From positions 30,815,619 to 30,879,618 of the forward strand of contig JARWKL010000008.1 of NCBI GenBank assembly GCA_029961685.1: DNA of 64,000 nucleotides, given 5' to 3'. Below are positions 20,367 to 31,411 of this stretch, piece by piece. The stretch's first letter is position 1. Every line of letters starts with the position of its first letter. The translations under genes were made by a program, and so were the position numbers. The notes under the pieces were generated by a model, which saw only the letters and a list, made by a program, of their open reading frames with translations, did not search any database and had not been told where the DNA came from. This DNA comes from Aristolochia californica (taxonomy: Eukaryota; Streptophyta; Magnoliopsida; Piperales; Aristolochiaceae).

Positions 20367-20600
20367 AACAAAAGGATATGAATCCTTTGTAGGAAATAAT
20401 CTATTATTATGTATTGGATTCTTAGGAAGATGGACTAGTTCTAGTACCACCAGGTTTAAAGTTAAGGTAGATGATGTAGTAAATATAATAGGTAATAAAG
20501 GAATGAAATTACTTAAACCTATTAAATATTCTCCAGATATTTTGGTAGGACTAGAATGGAATCTTAAATTTAGAGAAAAAAAATAATTAGTCCCGAAGAA
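20367..20600 (+). pseudogene. Second viral MP 3' part (copy b)
   Basis: Starts at the Gypsy/virus junction with ACAAAAGGATATGAATCC and encodes [46 protein letters not shown]. It differs at many sites from the MP at 14,669, so it represents a separate viral lineage or older copy. A 1-nt loss in the A-run at about 20,582 breaks the link to the downstream frame. Confidence 0.7.
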
Positions 20601-20606
20601 AGTATC

Positions 20607-21137
20607 ATGTATACAGACACAAAGGGTAACATAAACATTAGATTTAATAGCTACGAACAGAAAAATACAGAGGACACTGAATCAGCCTCCAGTGAGAACT
20701 ATGATTTAGTTAATATTGAATTAGAAACAGATGAAATAATATATCCTAAGGAACTAGAATTAAAATTGGTAGAAAGAGAACTTCTTCACCTGGAAGAAGA
20801 TCTGATAAAAAACAAGAGGATCAAAGAAGAAGAATACTTGTATTACGACAGTGAAATGAAGATTAGAATAGGAAAAATGCCTTTAGAACCAAAAGAAGAT
20901 GAAACCTTTAGTATCAAAGAATATATGGATGAAGAAAGTTCTACTAATATTCCCGGAAGTAGTTACACTACGTATCCAAGACCTCCACCTAGAGAAGTAT
21001 ATTATTCAGGCAACATACCTAGGATTCCTTATAGTGAACCCATAAGTTTGGATAGAACAATACATCCAAAGGGAAAACAGAAAAGAAATAGAAAGACCTG
21101 TAACTTTTCAGGAAAAGGGCAAAGGAAAAATTCTTAA
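20607..21137 (+). pseudogene. Viral MP-CP linker region (copy b)
   Basis: ORF with MYTDTKGNINIRFNSYEQ, acidic stretches (ENYDLVNIELETDEIIYPKE), a coiled-coil region rich in Glu/Leu (VERELLHLEEDLIKNKRIKEE), then TYPRPPPREVYYSGN and a basic end. A frameshift near 21,080-21,100 ends it; coat-protein sequence resumes in another frame (LNLSAHDPQEW). In badnaviruses the MP and CP lie in one polyprotein, consistent with this order. Confidence 0.7.
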
Positions 21138-21970
21138 TCTTTCAGCCCATGATCCTCAAGAATGGACAACTGTATTAGACCTTTGGAAAAACCAAGTAGT
21201 ATCAGATTATATCCAGAACTTTTCATCCCAAGATGTAGAAGAAATGTATAGGTACTTAGAAACACTCCTACGAGAAAGCGTTAAAGCTTTATGGGAAAGC
21301 TACAAAAGAAGTAATCCAGAAGAATTTGGTCATTTAATGGGCCTAGGATCCAACCCTTATAATTTTGTTAACAAAGTTTACCTGTTAGTAACAGGAGATG
21401 ACCCTAATTTAGGTTCTATAACACTACAGAAAGATGATGTAGTTTTACTTAGAACAACTTAGTTTACATAATTATAAATATGTTAAAAAATTCCTACAAG
21501 ACTACTTTTATTATACCTGCATTTCAGGTAATGCCTTTAACAAAGACTTAGGAATCAAATTATTTAGAAAACTATCTGGAGCTTTAGGAAAAGAAATTTA
21601 TGACAATGGCAAAACATAGAATCAGCAAACCCTACATCGGTATACTCCATCGGACAGAGAACAAAATTCATTATGACAGTTCTCCAAGAAAAATGTACAG
21701 ATATCTAGATACAAAGACAGCTTAAGGGAAATGACTTTGGCTTCTGCAAATAGATATATACTACTCAAGCTTATGGTCTAAAAGATTAAAGACAAAAACC
21801 TTGAAATAAAAGATATTTTAAGAAAGGATATTTTATCCGAAGATCTAAGAGTAGAAAGCCTTACCTGAACAAAGATAGACATGTCAGAAGATACAACCCA
21901 AAAAGAACTTATAAAAATAAATTATCATGTTATATTTGTGGTCAGACAGAACACTTAGCCAACACTTGCC
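21128..21970 (+). pseudogene. Viral coat protein with CCHC zinc knuckle (copy b)
   Basis: LNLSAHDPQEWTTVLDLWKN, then MYRYLETLLRESVKALW, EEFGHLMGLGSNPYNFVNK and GDDPNLGSITLQKD, then several stops (about 21,460 and 21,617 among others), then RRFKPKR-type basic sequence and the knuckle C-x2-C-x4-H-x4-C at 21,928-21,969 (CYICGQTEHLANTC). It packages the viral nucleic acid. The better-preserved counterpart is on the minus strand at 48,955-50,326. Confidence 0.75.
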
Positions 21971-22050
21971 CTAAAAGACAGAACATTAATTCTAGAAGAT
22001 CCACCCTTGTAGAAAACGTACAACAAGATCTTATAGAAGTAGATGAATAT

Positions 22051-22431
22051 ATGTCAGACACAGAATCCATCTATAGTATTGTAAGCATACCCAATGCTCC
22101 TTTAGATACATCAGACTCTGATGAAGATCTTGTCCTAGACCTTAATATTGAAGAAAACCTTGACCTTATGGATACAGTAATAGAATGTACCCATACCTGG
22201 TCCTGGAATACTGGTTTAGACAGTAACCCCTGCTTTAAATGCTCCTGGTATCCTAGTAAGAAACAAAGAGCAATATGCACTCAATGTTTCCTAGAAGCTT
22301 GTATTCCTTGCTTAAAACTCTTAGGTATTGAACATGTAGAATCCCCTAATCATAATAAGGTATACAATACTAAATTGGAAATTATGGCCAGAAAAATAGA
22401 AAACTGTGAGGCAGAAATAACTCTTCTCTAA
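22051..22431 (+). CDS. Viral second Cys-rich region, badnavirus/tungrovirus type
   Basis: Continuous frame of 126 codons: acidic start (DTSDSDEDLVLDLNIEENLD), then ECTHTWSWNTGLDSNPC and the motif CFKC-x11-CTQC-x4-CIPC, i.e. C-x2-C-x11-C-x2-C-x4-C-x2-C (22,233-22,312). This spacing is a recognised hallmark of badnavirus and RTBV polyproteins, so it is the strongest taxonomic clue in the window. It ends at a TAA after AEITLL where copy a continues LKHRLD. Part of a dead polyprotein, but locally intact. Confidence 0.8.
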   Translation: MSDTESIYSIVSIPNAPLDTSDSDEDLVLDLNIEENLDLMDTVIECTHTWSWNTGLDSNPCFKCSWYPSKKQRAICTQCFLEACIPCLKLLGIEHVESPNHNKVYNTKLEIMARKIENCEAEITLL

Positions 22432-22908
22432 CATAGATTAGATACAATAGAAAAAGATTCTTATGATGGTATCACTGTAGGATTAGAAGAACCAAAAACT
22501 TCCTGCGTATGTAACCAAGATAAATCCTTTTCTAGTATCCTTGTTAGAGCAAAGATTATTTTCCCTAACAAACAATCCCTCGTGTTAGATGCTTTAGTAG
22601 ATTCCAGCTGTACCAAATGTATTATCCATAGAAGATTAGTTCCTCCTCAGTTCCTTAAGAAAACCAATAAACAAGTGTTTAGCCAACAGGTAGATGGTAC
22701 CTATAACCCATATACAACCTATTATGATGAAGGGCAAATCCAGTTCTTTACAACCTGTTCAACTTTTTCTGGATCTTATCCTTTACCTTTAACATGGGTT
22801 AGAGATCTCAAACTCAAAGTAGACTTTATTTTAGGTCTTAATTTTATTCTTCATAACAAAGGTTCTCTTTACTCCTTGTTTGCAATGTCCTTTTTACAAC
22901 TATCTTAA
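22432..22908 (+). pseudogene. Viral aspartic protease (copy b)
   Basis: TSCVCNQDKSFSSILVRAK, LDALVDSSCTKCIIHRRLV, QVDGTYNPYTTYYDEG and LKVDFILGLNFILHNK. The active-site Gly is changed (Asp-Ser-Ser instead of Asp-Ser-Gly), which should abolish activity. It ends FAMSFLQLS-stop, directly before array C; no RT follows. Confidence 0.75.
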
Positions 22909-23280
22909 GAATTAATGTTTTGTCTTTTAGGGCAAGTGTTGGCTAAGTGTTCTGTCTGACAGAACATTAAAAGACAGAAGCGTTTTAGGAACTACCTTCT
23001 GGAAGTTTTTACCACTATCTTTTCCTTCTCTTACGATTGCTTTCATGCTTATACTTTTCATAATATTAGGCATCGTTCTTGTTACCTTATTACTTACTGT
23101 TTTTATTGTGTGTTGAGTATTTTCGTTTTCGTTCATATTTACTACTTTATTTTAAGACGTTATTACAGAAAGGTATATAAGGTTGGAAACTACTGGGTGA
23201 GGGCTAAGCCCTGACAAACGCCTCTGCCTCAGTTGAGCCAAGCGTTGCTCACAGTTGTCACAACGCCGCTGTACCTTTTT

Positions 23281-23409
23281 ATGTATATTTGGTTAATTAA
23301 TAAGATAATAAAACAGTTTTTAAGATTTGTTTTGCGAATATTTCCTATATATTACTTATACTTAGGATTATTATATAATACCTTAAGAGATTATTGTGCA
23401 ATATCATAG
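23281..23409 (+). CDS. ORF B copy, 42 aa
   Basis: Consensus leader ORF B with RIFPIYYLY; the TTTTTAAGATTT change is synonymous for Leu. Located 120 nt after the TATATAAGG of its unit. Confidence 0.45.
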   Translation: MYIWLINKIIKQFLRFVLRIFPIYYLYLGLLYNTLRDYCAIS

Positions 23410-23567
23410 GAACTTATAGCTACATATTGTTCTTGGTAATAATAGCATTAGAATTATTTGGATATTTTATATTTCTCCTAGAACAAGTAGATAATCTTTT
23501 AGCCTCTGATATATTTTTATTCCTTAATATTTTAGCCAGAATCATAGATAGATCCTTAGATACATGA
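23379..23567 (+). CDS. Hydrophobic frame C copy
   Basis: Open without ATG from after TAA to the TGA of ATGA at 23,564. It has the conserved YILFLVIIALELFGYFIFL core and LASDIFLFLNILARIIDRSL. ORF A downstream begins in frame but is cut by a TGA after RRQVIR. Confidence 0.35.
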   Translation, partial: YLKRLLCNIIGTYSYILFLVIIALELFGYFIFLLEQVDNLLASDIFLFLNILARIIDRSLDT

Positions 23568-24196
23568 TTTTTATGTTTATTGCTTTAACAATAGTCTTCT
23601 GTAATTTACTTATCTTTAGTTTTATTTGTTTTACCTTATCTTTATATTCATACAGAAGATTTGTAGAGACTCCTAGGCAAATATTTATACCTAGAAGACA
23701 AGTAATTAGATGAACCCCAAATAATTCACCTCTAAATACTCCTTATTAAAGCAGATTAAAGTAGTACCCCTCCGAATTGGTAACTAGAGGGAGGGAGGGA
23801 GGGAGGCTAAGTGTTCTGATAGAACATTAAAAGACAGAGGCGTTTTAGGAACTACCTTTTGGCTAAGTGTTCTGACAGAACATTAAAAGACAGAAGCGTT
23901 TTAACTACTACCTTCTGGAAGTTTTTATAACTATCTTTTCCTTCTCTTCCGATTGCTTTCATGCTTATACTTTTCATAATATTAGGCATCGTTCTTGTTA
24001 CCTTAATACTTACTGCTTTTATTGTGTGTTGAGTATTTTCGTTTTTGTTCATATTTACTACTTTAATTTAAGATGTTATTACAGAAAGGTATATAAAGCT
24101 GGAAACTACTGGGTGAGGGCTAAGCCCGAACAAACGCCTCTGCCTCAGTTGTGCCAAGCGTTGCTCTCGGTTGTCACAACGCCTTTGTACCTTTTT

Positions 24197-24325
24197 ATGC
24201 ATATTTTGTTAATTAATAAGATAATAAAACAGTTTTTGAGATTTGTTTTGCGAATATTTCCTATATATTACTTATACTTAGGATTATTATATAATACCTT
24301 AAGAGATTATTGTGCAATATCATAG
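24197..24325 (+). CDS. ORF B copy, 42 aa
   Basis: Starts MHILLINKIIKQ; the frame is open upstream for another 57 codons across the TATA box, which I take as chance. The core is conserved (RIFPIYYLYLGLL). Confidence 0.45.
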   Translation: MHILLINKIIKQFLRFVLRIFPIYYLYLGLLYNTLRDYCAIS

Positions 24326-24479
24326 GAACTTATAGCTACATATTGTTCTTGGTAATAATAGCATTAGAATTATTTGGATATTTTATATTTCTCCCATAAC
24401 AAGTAGATAATCTTTTAGCCTCTGATATATTCTTATTCCTTACTATTTTAGCCTGAATCATAGATAGATCCTTAGATAC

Positions 24480-24668
24480 ATGATTTTTATCTTTATAGCT
24501 TTAACAATAATAGTCTTTTGTAATTTAGTTATCTTTAGTTTTGTCTGTTTTACCTTATGTTTATATTCATACAGAAGATTTGTTGAGACTCCTAGGCAAA
24601 TATTTATACCAAGAAGGCAAGTAGATAGAAGAACCCCAAATAATTCACCTTTAAATACTCCATATTAA
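24480..24668 (+). CDS. ORF A copy, 62 aa
   Basis: Shares the extra Ile, CFTLCLYSYRR and RRQVDRR with the copy at 11,096, differing mainly at the last residue (NTPY). This suggests the two arrays were copied from one another rather than formed independently. Confidence 0.5.
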   Translation: MIFIFIALTIIVFCNLVIFSFVCFTLCLYSYRRFVETPRQIFIPRRQVDRRTPNNSPLNTPY

Positions 24669-25114
24669 AGCAGATTAAAGTAGTACCCCTCCGAATTGGT
24701 ATCTACAGGGAGGGAGGGAGGGAGGCTAAGTGTTCTGACAGAACATTAAAAGACAGAGGCATTTTAGGAACTACCTTCTGGCTAAGTGTTCTGACAGAAC
24801 ATTAAAAGACTGAAGCATTTTAGGAACTACCTTCTGGAAGTTTTTACAACCATCTTTTCCTACTCTTCCGATTGCTTTAATGCTTATACTCTAATAATAT
24901 TAGGCATCGTTCTTGTTACCTTAATACTTATTGCTTTTATTGTGTGTTGAGTATTTTCGTTTTTGTTCATATTTACTATTTTATTTTAAGATGTTATTAC
25001 AAAAAGGTATATAAGGATTGAAACTACTGGGTGAGGGCTAAACCCTGACAAACGCTTCTACCTCAGTTGAGCCAAGCGTTGCTCTAGGTTGTCACAACGC
25101 CGTTGTACCTTTTT

Positions 25115-25243
25115 ATGTATATTTGGTTAATTAATAAGATAATCAAACAGTTTTTGAGATTTGTTTTGCGAATATTACCTATATATTACTTATACTTAGG
25201 ATTATTATATAATACCTTAAGAGCTTATTGTGCAATATCATAG
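25115..25243 (+). CDS. ORF B copy, 42 aa
   Basis: Open; the visible coding change is near the end (RAYCAIS). Confidence 0.45.
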   Translation: MYIWLINKIIKQFLRFVLRILPIYYLYLGLLYNTLRAYCAIS

Positions 25244-25401
25244 GAACTTATAGCTACATATTGTTTTTAGTAATAATAGCATTAGAATTATTTGGATATT
25301 TTATATTTCTCCCAGAACAAGTAGATAATCTTTTAGCCTCTGATATATTCTTATTCCTTAATATTTTAGCCAGAATCATAGATAGATCCTTAGATACGTG
25401 A
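25213..25401 (+). CDS. Hydrophobic frame C copy
   Basis: Open to a TGA in ACGTGA: the overlapping ORF A start is mutated to GTG here while frame C itself is unbroken. Confidence 0.3.
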   Translation, partial: YLKSLLCNIIGTYSYILFLVIIALELFGYFIFLPEQVDNLLASDIFLFLNILARIIDRSLDT

Positions 25402-25944
25402 TTTTTATCTTTATAGCTTTAATTTAGTTATATTTAGTTTTGTCTGTTTTACCTTATCTTTATATTCATACAGAAGATTTGTAGAGACTCCAAGGCAAAT
25501 ATTTATACCTAGAAGACAAGTAATTAGAAGAACCCAGAATAATTCACCTCTACATACTCCAGATTAAAGTAGTACCCCTCGGGAGGGAGGGAGGGAGGGA
25601 GGGAGGCTAAGTGTTCTGTCTGACAGAACATTAAAAGACAGAAGTGTTTTAGGAACTACCTTCTGGAAGTTTTTACAACTATCTTTGCCTTCTCTTACGA
25701 TTGCTTTCATGCTTATACTTTTGATAATATTAGGCATCGTTCTTGTTACCTTAATACTTACTGCTTTTATTGTGTATTGAGTATTTTCGTTTTTGTTCAT
25801 ATTTACTACTTTATTTTAAGACATCATTACAGAAAGGTATATAAGGCTGGAAACTACTGGGTGAGGGCTAAACCCTGACAAACGCCTCTGCCTCAGTTGT
25901 GCCAAGCGTTGCTCTCGGTTGTCACAACGCCGTTGTACCTTTTT

Positions 25945-26073
25945 ATGTATATTTGGTTAATTAATAAGATAATAAAACAGTTTTTGAGATTTGTTTTGCG
26001 AATATTACCTATATATTACTTTTACTTAGGATTATTATGTAATACCTTAAGAGATTATTGTGAAATATCATAG
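25945..26073 (+). CDS. ORF B copy, 42 aa
   Basis: Open, with YYFYLGLLCNTLRDYCEIS at the end; three residue changes, no stop. Confidence 0.4.
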   Translation: MYIWLINKIIKQFLRFVLRILPIYYFYLGLLCNTLRDYCEIS

Positions 26074-26754
26074 GAACTTATAGCTACATATTGTTCTTGG
26101 TAATAATAGCATTAGAATTATTTGGATATTTTATATTTCTCCCAGAACAAGTAGATAATCTTTTAGCCTCTGATATATTCTTATTCCTTAATATTTTAGC
26201 CAGAATCATAGATAGATCCTTAGATACATGATTTTTATCTTTATAGCTTGAACAATAGTCTTCTGTAATTTAGTTATCTTTAATTTTGTCTGTTTTACCT
26301 TATCTTTATATTCATACAGAAGATTTGTAGAGACTGCTAAGCAAATATTTATACCTAGAAGACAAGTAGTTAGAAGAACCCCAAATAATTCACCACTAAA
26401 TACTCCATATTAAAGCAGATTAAAGTAGTACCCCTCCGAATTGGTATCTAGAGGGAGGGAGGGAGGGAGGGAGGGAGGCTAAGTGTTCTGACAGAAGCGT
26501 TTTAGGAACTTCATTCTGGCTAAGTGTTATGACAGAACATTAAAAGACATAAGCGTTTTAGGAACTACCTTCTGGAAGTTTTTACAACTATCTTTTCCTT
26601 CTCTTACGATTGCTTTTATGCTTATACTTTTCATAATATTAGGCATCGTTCTTGTTACCTTAATACTTACTGCTTTTATTGTGTGTTGAGAATTTTTCGT
26701 TTTTGTTCATATTTACTACTTTATTTTAAGACGTTATTACAGAAATAGGATTAG

Positions 26755-27652
26755 ATACAAGGTGAAGGATTTACCTCGGAAATAGGAAGTTCTTCTAAAA
26801 ACCTTAATATAATAGACAGAATAACAGGAAGGAGAAGTGTAGACCAAAGATATATACAATTAGACGAAATAATAGATATAGATAGAGACATTACAAATTT
26901 GGCAATAACCAATTAAACCTTCTTAACCCCAGACAATTATATAGAACAGGACCATTAAACTTTAATACCGGATTATTTAGACATTACCGAGAAATCCAGA
27001 TTAGTTGTGTAGGACAAGATTCTGTTAACATTAACTTAATAGTAGAACAAGCCTTTAAAGAAATAGGGGTAAAAGGATTAGGACGAAAACATCTAGGAAC
27101 TAAAACCTTACTTAGTATCTACGATGATAGATGGGCAGACCCTAAAAAGGCAATGTTAGGAATCACTGAGGTAGATATGAATCAAAATGGAGGAATATTT
27201 TATTGCTCCCCAGACTTCCTTATTGGACTACAAGATTTTAGAAAATCTATCAAAATAGGTATTCAGACAAAAGGATATGAATCCTTTGTAGGAAACAATC
27301 TTTTATTGTGTATTGAATTCTTAGGAAGGTGTACTTGTTCTAGCACTACTAGGTTCAAAGTTAAAATAGATGATGTAGTTAGTTTAATAGGAAACAATGG
27401 AATAAAATTAATTAAGCCTATTAAATATTCTCCAGACATTTTAGCAGGATTAGAATGGAACTTTAAATTTAGAGAAGAAAAAATAATCAGTCCTGAAGAA
27501 AGTATCATGTACACAGATATTAAAGGTAACATAAATATTAGATTTAATAGCTATGAACAAAAGAATATAGAAGATACGAATCAATCTCTAGTGAAAATTA
27601 TCACCTAGTCAATATAGAATTAGAAACAGATGCGATAATATACCCTAAAGAA
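26755..27652 (+). pseudogene. Caulimovirid movement protein remnant (copy c)
   Basis: N-terminal part (GFTSEIGSSSKNLNIIDRI) has a frame break near 26,892; the 35-bp stretch between the ATAGGGGTAAAAGGATT repeats is deleted as in copy a. The long ORF 27,153-27,608 covers [60 protein letters not shown] and SPDILAGLEWNFKF. A 1-nt loss at about 27,577 ends the frame. It terminates in the (TA)n/(GA)n tract. Confidence 0.75.
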
Positions 27653-27653
27653 T

Positions 27654-27702
<49 letters not shown>

Positions 27703-27703
27703 T
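27653..27703. repeat. (TA)n-(GA)n compound microsatellite
   Basis: About 25 bp of TA followed by about 26 bp of GA at the MP/inverted-fragment junction, at the same place as 6,285 and 15,239 but with different composition, so this junction is mutationally unstable. Confidence 0.9.
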
Positions 27704-27880
27704 CTGGTCTGCAGCTTCTATACCTAGGGCTTTTGGACAAGGGATGCAAGCTTCTAGGGAACACTGATTGCATTTTAGCTCTTTGTTTTTTGCTAGGATA
27801 CCAACCACATTAAAAAGAGGATTACTATCTAACCCAGTATTCCAGGACCACGCATGTACACATTCTGAAGTAGTGTCCAC
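27704..27880 (-). pseudogene. Inverted CP Cys-motif fragment (copy c)
   Basis: Minus strand: ECVHAWSWNTGLDSNP then a frame disturbance, then CNQCSLEACIPCPKALGI. It corresponds to 6,330-6,505. Confidence 0.7.
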
Positions 27881-27889
27881 TCTTAAGGT

Positions 27890-28364
27890 TCTTAATTACT
27901 CAAAAAATATTTTTTTAATAGGGATCATTTTGTTTTAAATCGATTTTGGTGAGACGATTTGGCCTGCTCATTCATTCATGGGGTGCCATACTGTGAAAAG
28001 ATCATGCTTGTAATGTTAGAGCTTAGGTGTTGCATGGGTTCAGTTATGCAGTGGAAAGTTGAATTTACTTTTACCTGTGTCGGCCTAGTTGCATCCTTGG
28101 GATAACCCACACTAGTCAGCCTCCCTTGCATACAAATAGTTGGCACACAATAAACCTTTTCTCATATACACAAATCTATCTACATACAAGATTTTCGAGC
28201 GCTCCTTTGAGTCTCTATGTCAATGTCTGATTGATTGGCACTCATCCAGCCCCCCTATATATAGTTGGGGAAATTGCTGGCCACATGCCCCTTCGAATGG
28301 TCATGTGCTTCTTGGCGCATGCCTCCTCATGTACAACCGCCCCAGCTAACACCCCATGGCCCAC
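27890..28364. other. Non-coding composite spacer (copy c)
   Basis: Same block as 6,540-6,985 and 15,345-15,795; nothing coding recognised. Confidence 0.5.
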
Positions 28365-28862
28365 ATGACTAGAAACCGTTTAGGAACCATTATAAGCTGA
28401 ATTTTGATGGTAGCGCCTTTGGGAACCCAGGTTTGGATGATTTTGGCGGGGTGATTTTTGATCCGGGCGGCACTGCCATACTCTCTTACTATGGCCCCGT
28501 CGGAATTGCTGACTCGACCATTGCTGACTCGACCATTGCTGAGCTCTCTAGTCTCCTTCATGGCTTGTGTATTTTTAAGGATCGCTTTAGTGGTCTCTTT
28601 ATCATGGAGGGAGACTCCAAAGTCGTCATCGGATGGTGCTCCACCTCTTCCTTCCCCACGTGGCGTCACTGGCAGATTTTTCTTGATATTTTGGATATTG
28701 TATCCACCATTTCTTGTACTTCGTCTCATATACTTAGATCAACCATTTCGGTTGCTGATTTGTGTGCCTAGGTCCGCCCTCCAATCTTTTATTGTTAGGG
28801 GAGGTCTCCCTTGATGTATCTTCCCTTTCTTTGAAATAAGTTTATCATCATTAAAAAAAAAG
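28365..28862 (+). mobile_element. 5'-truncated LINE RNase H and 3' end (copy c)
   Basis: RNase H fragment with a private in-frame tandem duplication (ADSTIADSTIAEL at about 28,505-28,540) not seen in copies a and b. It ends in the same A-rich tail. Confidence 0.7.
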
Positions 28863-28945
28863 TTGGCTGCCACTAATCTGACTTGCCTCCATGCCTTGGT
28901 GTTCAGGCACTAGTCCGTATGTGCCCAGCCTATACGTGCAGTGCC

Positions 28946-29565
28946 TAGGGGTGGCATCGAGTCGAGTCAAGTTTGAATCTGCATATGTTCAAGCTGGGCT
29001 TGATTTAAATACATCGAACTCAAGCTAGAGCCGAGCCCAGCCTTAAGCTTAACATTGGAATTGAGCATGAGCAGGGTTCAAGCTCCAACCTACATTTAAA
29101 ACTTTGAATAAAATACAAGTCAAATAAACTGTGCATAAAATTATGCATAAATTTTACTTAAAATTGGGCATGACCTTTGTACATAAACTCTGCATAAAAT
29201 TGTCTATAAACTCTGCATAAAATTGTCTATAAACTCTGCATAAAATTGTTTATAAACACTGCATAATATTATGCCAATGTGACTTATATAAAAACATGAC
29301 CTATATACAAAATGTGACTTTTATATACATTTCCCACTCTCTTGAGCCTAGCCAAACTCGAACTTGTATATGTTCGAGCTTTGCTTGATTTGAATACTTT
29401 GAACTTGAGTTCGAGCTCAAGCTTAGCTTTGAGACTAAAATTGGAATCGAGCTCTAGCCCAAGAATTTTAACCAAATTTGAGCTCAAGCTCGAGTCGGGT
29501 TTGAACTTTAACCTACATTTAAAACTTTCCATAAAATACATGTTTAATATTAAGTTCAAAGAATC
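28946..29565. mobile_element. Non-autonomous hAT-like element, copy c
   Basis: Terminal TAGGGGTGGCATCGAGTCGA is intact. One extra GCATAAAATTGTCTATAAACTCT repeat near 29,200 compared with copies a and b shows slippage within its interior tandem repeats. Confidence 0.6.
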
Positions 29566-29739
29566 CTAAAAGTATGGAAAACAAATAGAGATAATCTTGC
29601 ATATCAGAGTTATTAAGAAACGAAATATGACTAGATCTATAACTCATAAAGGATCTGAAAATAATTTGTATTGCATAAATTCTGTACTACATTGCATGGA
29701 GAGAATAAGGATGAAGGAGATCAAATGGGAGAAATGAGC

Positions 29740-30470
29740 TTACCTGTGGCTGACATATATTCCGTGACTTTCGTTTGCAACGCCCAGGTCAGCAATGTCT
29801 AAATGCGGTTGTGCGATGAAGAGATTGAAAGTGCTGAAGATGGAACATGGCGGAAATAGGTTGAGGAAGGACTGAAATACGAAACTTCCGTAAAAATCTG
29901 AGCATGCATATTACTAGTGGTTGGTAATATGCATGCTCTCTTTTCTTTTCTTTTCCATTTTCCTTGTGCTTCCAAACAAGAGAAACCACATTTCTCTTTT
30001 TTTCTCTCTTATTTTTCATGGGCATCCAAACAAGAGAATCGATCTTTTAGTCCCATTCCACTTCTTGGGTAAATCTTCCTCAACGTTCGTCATTTCTGAA
30101 TAACTGGTGCGCCCAACACTGTCAATAATACCATACGGTTTGACATTGTGCACAGCCCCTTTAGGGAAAAACCTCGCGGAAGGGAGCCAGTCCTGGTTAT
30201 GAAAAAGCTGAGTCTCATCCCGCTCCGACCACAGCTCGTAGCCTCCAGAAAATTGAGACCTGTTAGCCAAAGCCTTCAACTGCTCGTCGGCTTTGATGGA
30301 AAAGAGAGTTGGGGCTCGCTCAACAACCTCCCACGGTCACTCAAGCTCAGAAACTGCGGCTCTAAGTACCGCCCTCTTCCTCATTTCGTAAATCTGGCAC
30401 TCACGGCAAAGATGGGCCTTTAGGAGCTGTTTGGCTTTTTTGGCCTGCATCCGTTTCCACTGCCATTTCG
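29740..30470 (-). pseudogene. Captured spliced plant gene fragment (copy c)
   Basis: As at 8,330 and 17,130: SERDETQLFHNQDWLPSAR, FFPKGAVHNVKPYGIIDSVG; donor-like CAG|GTAAG retained at the far end. A stop interrupts the segment before EVVERAPTLF. Identity of the parent gene unknown. Confidence 0.5.
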
Positions 30471-30944
30471 AGACTCCACCGAGGTTGGTACAAGGGCCCC
30501 CACCCAGTTTGTCACGAGGTCAGATGAGCCTAAACTCACTTGGGCTAGCGGAACTCCAACTCCTGTGATGGCCTACCTTCAATTCGTCAAAGGTAGTATA
30601 ACCTCTCACCCCTTAGATCAACGTTGCAAACTCCTTCCTCTCAAATGAAGCACGAGCATTGAAAGATAGAAAGACAATGGAATAGGAAGAGAAAGTAACC
30701 TTGTATTAATACTAGAGAAGATTACAAGGAGTGACCGTCCAAGGTGGAAGGCCAGCACTCCACAAAAACTCTCCCTCTCGTCTATGCTGAATGAATCTAC
30801 AAGGGTTGAATGCCTTGGTATTTATAGGCTTCAACCCCTCCCTTCTCTCATGCTTCCGTCCAATGAGAGCAGAGATCCTCCCTTATAAATTCTCCTTGAT
30901 TTGATCCTCCATTCAAATCCCTTTATTTGCTCCTTTTTTTTAAA
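30471..30944. other. Spacer before Gypsy gag inverted repeat (copy c)
   Basis: Corresponds to 9,031-9,491; no coding frame supported. Confidence 0.4.
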
Positions 30945-31216
30945 ATTCGTTTTACCATTGTTATTTTCCTTAGACACTTTGTTAGCCAAATCATTCTTTC
31001 TCTCATATTCGGTTAACTTTTCAGCAGTAGATAAAGCTGAAGCTAATGTTTTTACCTCCCGTGGGCTTTTAGCAAGAATTGAGAAGACGGGAAGTAAAGA
31101 CATTAGCTTCAGCTTTATCTACTGCTGAAAAGTTAACCGAATATGAGAGAAAGAATTATTCGGCTAACAAAGTGCCTAAGGAAAATAACAATGGTATAAC
31201 GAATTTTAAGAAGAAG
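30945..31216. repeat. Inverted repeat of Gypsy gag C-terminus (copy c)
   Basis: Arms about 30,945-31,060 and 31,088-31,216 around a CGTGGGCTTTTAGCAAG-type spacer. A candidate long hairpin. Confidence 0.8.
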
Positions 31217-31332
31217 GAGAAAGGGGAGAAGAAGTCATGGGCAAAGGACGCCAAGCTAGGCCGAAAGAGAAGAAACGAGGGGACAAACAGAAAAAGAAGG
31301 TCCATTGTTTCATATGCGAGGGATTGTCTTAG
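31079..31332 (+). pseudogene. Ty3/Gypsy gag C-terminal fragment (copy c)
   Basis: Same gag tail as copy b, with a 1-nt loss (GCCAAGCTAGG) that moves the Lys-rich part out of frame before the CFICEG half-knuckle. Confidence 0.6.
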
Positions 31333-31411
31333 AAAGAGGTTCCTCAATGCTGCTCAAACTGAGGTGAACAATGGAGGGTTGAGCCTAGGTTGGGCTCCTT
31401 AACACTTCTCC

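Larger units (their letters stand above)
22935..26741 (+). repeat. Array C: four promoter-leader units
   Basis: Same start as array B (antisense zinc-knuckle scrap plus GTTCTGTCTGACAGAAC). Units of about 830-918 bp. ORF A is intact at 24,480; it has a TGA at 23,564, lacks its ATG (GTG) and part of the frame at about 25,396, and has an early TGA at 26,228. ORF B is intact at 23,281, 24,197, 25,115 and 25,945. Frame C is open at 23,379 and 25,213, and open from 26,064. D is open at 23,045, 23,961, 25,709 and 26,618 but closed at 24,880. Confidence 0.8.
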
